From the NCBI GenBank assembly GCA_026394315.1, contig JAPKYM010000180.1, forward strand, positions 1-16,068: a stretch of 16,068 bases of DNA, read 5' to 3'. Source of the DNA: Candidatus Bathyarchaeota archaeon (GTDB lineage Archaea > Thermoproteota > Bathyarchaeia > 40CM-2-53-6 > RBG-13-38-9). The notes beneath the pieces are model-generated. The model was not told where the DNA came from. It saw only the letters and a program-made list of their open reading frames with translations, and searched no databases. This document shows, piece by piece, positions 12,662 to 16,068 of the stretch; the stretch's first letter is position 1, and each line of letters opens with the position of its first letter. The position numbers were made by a program, and so were the translations under genes.

Positions 12662-14041
12662 TTGACCATAATGAAACTTAGACCTGAAGATATTCCCAAA
12701 GAGCTTGCGCGCGGAAATCTCACAGTCACCATCATCGGACTGGGGTGGATGGGACTCCCCTTGGCCTGCCTCTTTGCAGAGTCAGGAGCCAAGGTTCTGG
12801 GCGCAGACAAGAATGCAAAACTCGTGGAGAAGATCAACAGAGGGGAACCAACAATCGATGAGCCCAGACTCCCCCAGCTGATAGCCAAGCATACCACTTC
12901 AGGAAGACTAAAGGCGCTCGAGAGCGTGGAGAAGGCAGCTTCAACCAGTGACGTGGTCATAATAACTGTCCCAACGCTCGTCGATGCCCAAAAACAAGCT
13001 GACTACAGCATTCTGGAATCTGCCTGCAGAGAAATCGGCAAAGGCTTACTGCCCGGGAGCCTAGTGATACTGATGAGTACAGTCGGCCCCAATACTATGG
13101 AGAGCCTGGTTAGATCCACGCTAGAGAAGCATTCAGGCTTGATTGCAGGAGAAGACTTCGGCCTGGCCTACAGCCCAATAAGGGCAATGGGTGGAAGAGC
13201 TCTGAGAGATATCCAGGAATACAAGAAAATAGTTGGCGCTCTGGATCAAGCCAGTCTCAAAGCAACCTCAGCGGTTTTAGGCACGATAGTCAAAGGAGGA
13301 ATTGTCGAGACAAGCAATCTCAAGACAGCCGAAGCATCAAAGATCTTCGAGACAGTCTACAGAGACCTGAACATAGCCTTAGCCAATGAACTGGCCCTCT
13401 ACTGCGAGAAAGCTGGCATCGATTACTTCGAGGCCATGCAGGCAGCTAACACCCAGCCATACTCTCACCTGCACTTCCCTGGCATAGGGGTGGGAGGTCA
13501 TTGTCTCCCACTTTATCCGTATATGCTGCAGACAGAGGCACACTCCTTAGGTTTGAAGCTGAAACTCATCAAGGCGGGAAGAAGGATCAATGATGAGATG
13601 CCGAGGCATGTTGCAAGGCTGGCGGCAGCGGGTCTGCGTCAAGTTGGAAAATCACTCCCCAGAGCCAGAGTCACAGTCTTAGGAATATCGTATCGTGCAA
13701 ATGTCAAGGAGACACGGTACTCCCCAACGATAGGGCTGATAGAAGCCCTCAAGAGGAGAGGAAGTAGAGTCACAGTCTACGATCCGAAATTCATCTACAC
13801 TGAGATCAAGACTATGGGATATGATTGTGAAGCCAGTCTTGAAACGGCCGTTTCGGGGGCGGAATGCATCATATTAACGGTCGGACACGATGAATTCAAA
13901 AAAATAGACCCAAAGAACCTAGCTGCCCTTACATCCAAAGGCTGTGTGGTAGTTGATGCCGCTGGGATCTTAGATCCTAAGGCGGTTGAGAAGGCTGGCC
14001 TTGTCTACAGAGGGGTCGGTCGAGGGGTCTGGGCAAGATAA
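12662..14041 (+). CDS. Nucleotide-sugar dehydrogenase (UDP-ManNAc/UDP-GlcNAc type)
   Basis: The enzyme oxidises C6 of a UDP-sugar to the uronic acid with two NAD+. The N-terminal Rossmann domain has IIGLGWMG (24-31) and ADKN; VVIITVPT (98-105) and a MSTVGPNT region follow. The central domain carries NLKTAEASKIFET, RDLNIALANEL and ANTQPYSHLHFPG. The catalytic cysteine sits in GIGVGGHCLPLYPY (Cys281 counted from TTG 12662). The third domain starts near VTVLGISYRANVKETRYSP. GVGGHC is typical of the UDP-N-acetylmannosamine/UDP-N-acetylglucosamine dehydrogenase branch rather than UDP-glucose dehydrogenase. The aspartate common after the cysteine loop (CxPxDP) is tyrosine here. ATG 12671 is an alternative start. 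Likely product: UDP-ManNAcA or UDP-GlcNAcA for surface glycans. Confidence 0.88.
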   Translation: MTIMKLRPEDIPKELARGNLTVTIIGLGWMGLPLACLFAESGAKVLGADKNAKLVEKINRGEPTIDEPRLPQLIAKHTTSGRLKALESVEKAASTSDVVIITVPTLVDAQKQADYSILESACREIGKGLLPGSLVILMSTVGPNTMESLVRSTLEKHSGLIAGEDFGLAYSPIRAMGGRALRDIQEYKKIVGALDQASLKATSAVLGTIVKGGIVETSNLKTAEASKIFETVYRDLNIALANELALYCEKAGIDYFEAMQAANTQPYSHLHFPGIGVGGHCLPLYPYMLQTEAHSLGLKLKLIKAGRRINDEMPRHVARLAAAGLRQVGKSLPRARVTVLGISYRANVKETRYSPTIGLIEALKRRGSRVTVYDPKFIYTEIKTMGYDCEASLETAVSGAECIILTVGHDEFKKIDPKNLAALTSKGCVVVDAAGILDPKAVEKAGLVYRGVGRGVWAR

Positions 14042-14086
14042 CCCTCAGACCAAAGATCGACGCATTCTCATCTTAGATGATTCGCA

Positions 14087-14129
14087 AGATAAATGCTGAA
14101 ATATTTCCACTGGATACCTGCTGTTGATC
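14087..14129 (+). promoter_or_regulatory. Possible promoter and Shine-Dalgarno of glutamate dehydrogenase
   Basis: AT-rich boxes AGATAAATG (14087-14095) and GAAATATTT (14098-14106) are TATA candidates. GTTGATC at 14123-14129 matches the archaeal GGTGATC ribosome-binding core in six of seven positions and ends four bases before TTG 14134, supporting that start. Confidence 0.4.
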
Positions 14130-14133
14130 AAAT

Positions 14134-15399
14134 TTGTCAGAAGGATCTCTCCTACTCAGAGACGTCATGAATAGGATGGACGAAGCTGCCAAGAAGCTCA
14201 AGATTGATTGGGAGACCTACAAGACACTCAGAAGCCCACGCACGTCCTTGGCAGTAACATTTCCGATACGCATGGATAACGGCTCCGTGGAGATATTCAC
14301 TGGATACAGAGTTCTCTACAACTACGTCAGAGGACCTAGCAAGGGTGGGGTGCGATATCACCCGGAAGTAAATCTGGAGGAGATCACAGCTCTCGCAGCA
14401 ATCATGACCTTGAAATGCGCCGTAGCGGAAGTGCCGTTTGGAGGAGCCAAAGGTGGAGTGGCCTGTGATCCGTCCAAGATGTCAATTAACGAGTTGGAAA
14501 GGCTGACCCGAAGGTACACCTACATGATTATGCCTCTTCTCGGCCCAGACAAGGACATCCCTGCTCCAGATGTAAACACTAACCAGCAGACTATGGCCTG
14601 GATGATGGACACCTACAGTATGCTCGCAGGTTACACAGTCCCTGGGGTTGTGACTGGAAAACCGTTCCAGCTTGGTGGATCAAAAGGCAGAGGATATGCA
14701 ACAGGAAGAGGAGTCGCCTTCGTGACTTCAGAGATGCTGCAACGCTTGAATATGCCTCTCAAAGGTGCGACAGTAGCAATCCAGGGGTTCGGGAATGTGG
14801 GATCAAACACGGCGAGGTTCCTTCACCAAGAAGGCTGCAAAATAGTGGGCGTCACAGACATCAGCGGAGGACTCCTAAACGAGGGAGGACTGGATATACC
14901 AGCACTCCTCAAACATGTGGAGGATGAAAAGAAGATCTCTGGATTCAAGGATGGCGAATTCATAACTGATTATAGAAGAGCAAATGAGAGACTGCTCAAA
15001 TCGGATGTCGATATCTTGATTCCAGCTGCTTTAGAGAACCAGATAACTGAAGAAAATGCTCTGGATGTACGTGCAAAGGTGATAGTTGAAGGTGCAAACG
15101 GACCCATTACGGGTACGGCAGACAAGATACTATCCAAGAAGGGTACGACCGTCGTGCCGGACATAATCGCTAATTCAGGAGGGGTCATAGTATCCTACTT
15201 TGAATGGGTCCAGGACGTTCAAGCGTACCTATGGACAGAGGATCAGGTGAATCAGAGACTGAAGGAATTGATAACAAGCGCCTTCACCGGAGTCTGGGAT
15301 GCGGCACAAGAGCACAAGACTGACATGCGACAGGCCGCGTACATGGAAGCTGTTGGAAAGGTCGTCGAAGTAACAAGACTGAGAGGAATATTCCCTTAG
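14134..15399 (+). CDS. gdhA: Glutamate dehydrogenase (Glu/Leu/Phe/Val dehydrogenase family)
   Basis: A 421-residue enzyme, the usual length for hexameric archaeal GDH, which interconverts glutamate and 2-oxoglutarate plus ammonium. The catalytic domain has RGPSKGGVRYHPEV (66-79), LKCAVAEVPFGGAKGG with the catalytic lysine K106, and the PAPDVNTN segment with D146. The nucleotide domain has IQGFGNVGSNTARFL (216-230), a glycine-rich dinucleotide loop, followed by GVTDISGG. VEGANGPIT and PDIIANSGGVIVSYFEWVQ, conserved near the C-terminus, are present. NAD versus NADP preference is not called. The start TTG 14134 has a good ribosome-binding match; ATG 14167 is an alternative that would remove 11 residues. 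It is transcribed alone, followed by the Trm112-like gene after 74 bases. Confidence 0.95.
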   Translation: MSEGSLLLRDVMNRMDEAAKKLKIDWETYKTLRSPRTSLAVTFPIRMDNGSVEIFTGYRVLYNYVRGPSKGGVRYHPEVNLEEITALAAIMTLKCAVAEVPFGGAKGGVACDPSKMSINELERLTRRYTYMIMPLLGPDKDIPAPDVNTNQQTMAWMMDTYSMLAGYTVPGVVTGKPFQLGGSKGRGYATGRGVAFVTSEMLQRLNMPLKGATVAIQGFGNVGSNTARFLHQEGCKIVGVTDISGGLLNEGGLDIPALLKHVEDEKKISGFKDGEFITDYRRANERLLKSDVDILIPAALENQITEENALDVRAKVIVEGANGPITGTADKILSKKGTTVVPDIIANSGGVIVSYFEWVQDVQAYLWTEDQVNQRLKELITSAFTGVWDAAQEHKTDMRQAAYMEAVGKVVEVTRLRGIFP

Positions 15400-15461
15400 A
15401 ACAAGCTAAGTGTCTAATACTCATCACAATAGGAATATGAGGATGCAACTTCCACAGATAC

Positions 15462-15466
15462 GGTGA
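15462..15466 (+). promoter_or_regulatory. Shine-Dalgarno of the Trm112-like gene
   Basis: GGTGA lies 7 bases before TTG 15474, a typical archaeal arrangement, favouring TTG over the internal ATG five codons later. Confidence 0.6.
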
Positions 15467-15473
15467 ACGAGCA

Positions 15474-15749
15474 TTGAAGAAAAAACTGATGGACATACTC
15501 GCCTGCCCCATAGACAAATACCATCCACTCGAACTCCATGTCTTTGAGGAAAAAAGCGAAATTGTTGAGGGAATCATAGTCTGCCCAAAATGCAACAGAT
15601 TCTATCCAATAATTGACGAGATACCTCACATGCTACCAGACAACCTCAGAACAAAAGAGGAAGACGTGAAGTTCCTAAGAAAATGGGCCGGACAACTCCC
15701 TCCGAAAATCGCCAACGAAGGAAAACCATTCAATCTAACCACTAACTGA
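15474..15749 (+). CDS. Trm112-like zinc-binding protein
   Basis: A 91-residue protein with MDILACPIDKYHPLEL at the N-terminus (Cys11) and IIVCPKCNRFYPIIDEIPHM in the second half (the Cys pair of the zinc site), the family hallmark. Trm112 binds and activates several methyltransferases acting on tRNA, rRNA and translation release factor in eukaryotes and archaea. Bacterial YcaR-type proteins share the fold. The C-terminal helix (EEDVKFLRKWAGQLP) is where partner-binding extensions usually lie. No methyltransferase is next to it here. A perfect 8-bp inverted repeat follows the stop by 14 bases. Confidence 0.9.
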   Translation: MKKKLMDILACPIDKYHPLELHVFEEKSEIVEGIIVCPKCNRFYPIIDEIPHMLPDNLRTKEEDVKFLRKWAGQLPPKIANEGKPFNLTTN

Positions 15750-15763
15750 AGACAACTTCGAAA

Positions 15764-15785
15764 GGATTCTCTTATCTGAGAATCC
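15764..15785 (+). terminator. Hairpin 3' of the Trm112-like gene
   Basis: GGATTCTC (15764-15771) and GAGAATCC (15778-15785) form a perfect 8-bp stem with a 6-base loop. No T run follows, so it is not a classic intrinsic terminator. It could mark an RNA 3' end or processing site. The structure is visible; the role is inferred. Confidence 0.45.
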
Positions 15786-15843
15786 CCACTTTGGGAACTC
15801 TACGAATGCCGGTAACCCTTCTTTGAATGGGTGGGCGCAAAAC

Positions 15844-15860
15844 CGAAAAGCCCTTTTTAC
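15844..15860 (+). promoter_or_regulatory. Possible BRE/TATA of tRNA-Gln
   Basis: CGAAAAG (15844-15850) followed by CTTTTTAC (15853-15860) resembles a BRE next to a T-rich TATA box, about 37-45 bases upstream of the tRNA 5' end. A short 5' leader would be removed by RNase P. Confidence 0.4.
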
Positions 15861-15896
15861 ACATGAAATAGCCCTATACCTTCATCTGACATTGAT

Positions 15897-15991
15897 AGCC
15901 CGGTAGTGTAGTGGACAAAGGAGCCCTCTTCGTCTAGGCATAGCGGGCTTTGGACCCGTTGACGGGAGTTCGAATCTCCCCCGGGCTACCA
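15897..15991 (+). tRNA. tRNA-Gln (UUG) with a D-loop intron, CCA encoded
   Basis: The acceptor stem AGCCCGG pairs fully with CCGGGCT, followed by A and an encoded CCA (15989-15991). The anticodon arm GCGGG-CTTTGGA-CCCGT gives anticodon TTG (UUG), glutamine. The T arm GGGAG-TTCGAAT-CTCCC is perfect. The D arm GTGT pairs with GCAT only if 19 bases between GGACAA and GCAT are removed. Without them the RNA is 76 bases including CCA, the normal size. The insertion is at a non-canonical site in the D loop, which in archaea implies bulge-helix-bulge splicing. Confidence 0.93.
15919..15937 (+). other. tRNA-Gln intron (19 bases, D loop)
   Basis: Size is fixed by restoring a 9-base D loop and the GTGT/GCAT stem; the border may shift by one base because A and G occur on both sides. 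Within the intron AGGA can pair with TCTT. The full bulge-helix-bulge geometry was not verified. Confidence 0.7.
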
Positions 15992-16068
15992 CATTCTAGA
16001 TTAGAATTCATACCGCTCGTTTCTGAGAGAGCATGGATTGTATTCGATGTCTAGGCACACTTTTGGGA

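Noticed and set aside
1..16068. Insertion sequences, prophage or integrase remnants
   Set aside because: No transposase or integrase motifs, terminal inverted repeats or target duplications were seen; the SDR deletion shows no inserted element.

Overview
The window is archaeal chromosomal DNA. The evidence is a TATA-binding protein gene end, two tRNA genes interrupted by introns at non-canonical positions, TATA-like promoters, a Trm112 protein, and archaeal families (DUF1786/COG4012, COG1833, DUF354/COG1817, TrmB). The mix of families and of tRNA introns fits a TACK-type archaeon, perhaps Bathyarchaeota-like; that placement is inference. TTG start codons are remarkably common.

Left part (1-3100) is loose and partly decayed. 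It holds the 3' end of tbp, an SDR oxidoreductase that has lost an internal segment and gone out of frame, a 47-residue zinc-finger microprotein on the minus strand, a 513-bp non-coding block (CG/CA microsatellite, TAA-rich DNA, repeated CGCTAA(A)C words, a 16-bp palindrome), a small ORF of uncertain status, a GDT1/UPF0016 cation transporter and tRNA-Leu(GAG) with two apparent introns. GC-alternating palindromes lie just 3' of almost every gene here.

Middle part (3100-7510): a membrane protein resembling an ECF S component and an unrecognised 165-residue protein (minus strand), then DUF1786, thioredoxin and a TrmB-like regulator (plus strand), then a COG1833 endonuclease-like protein (minus strand, overlapping the regulator's 3' end).

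Right part (7586-14041) looks like a surface-glycan precursor cluster. A tight plus-strand run carries a sugar-1-phosphate nucleotidyltransferase, a phosphoglucosamine/phosphomannose mutase, a polyprenyl-phosphate GlcNAc-1-P transferase-like membrane enzyme and a small membrane protein. A convergent DUF354 GT-B protein and a divergent UDP-ManNAc-type nucleotide-sugar dehydrogenase follow. Together they could make UDP-GlcNAc and UDP-ManNAcA-like donors and load the first sugar phosphate on a lipid carrier. The end holds glutamate dehydrogenase, a Trm112-like protein and tRNA-Gln(UUG) with a D-loop intron.
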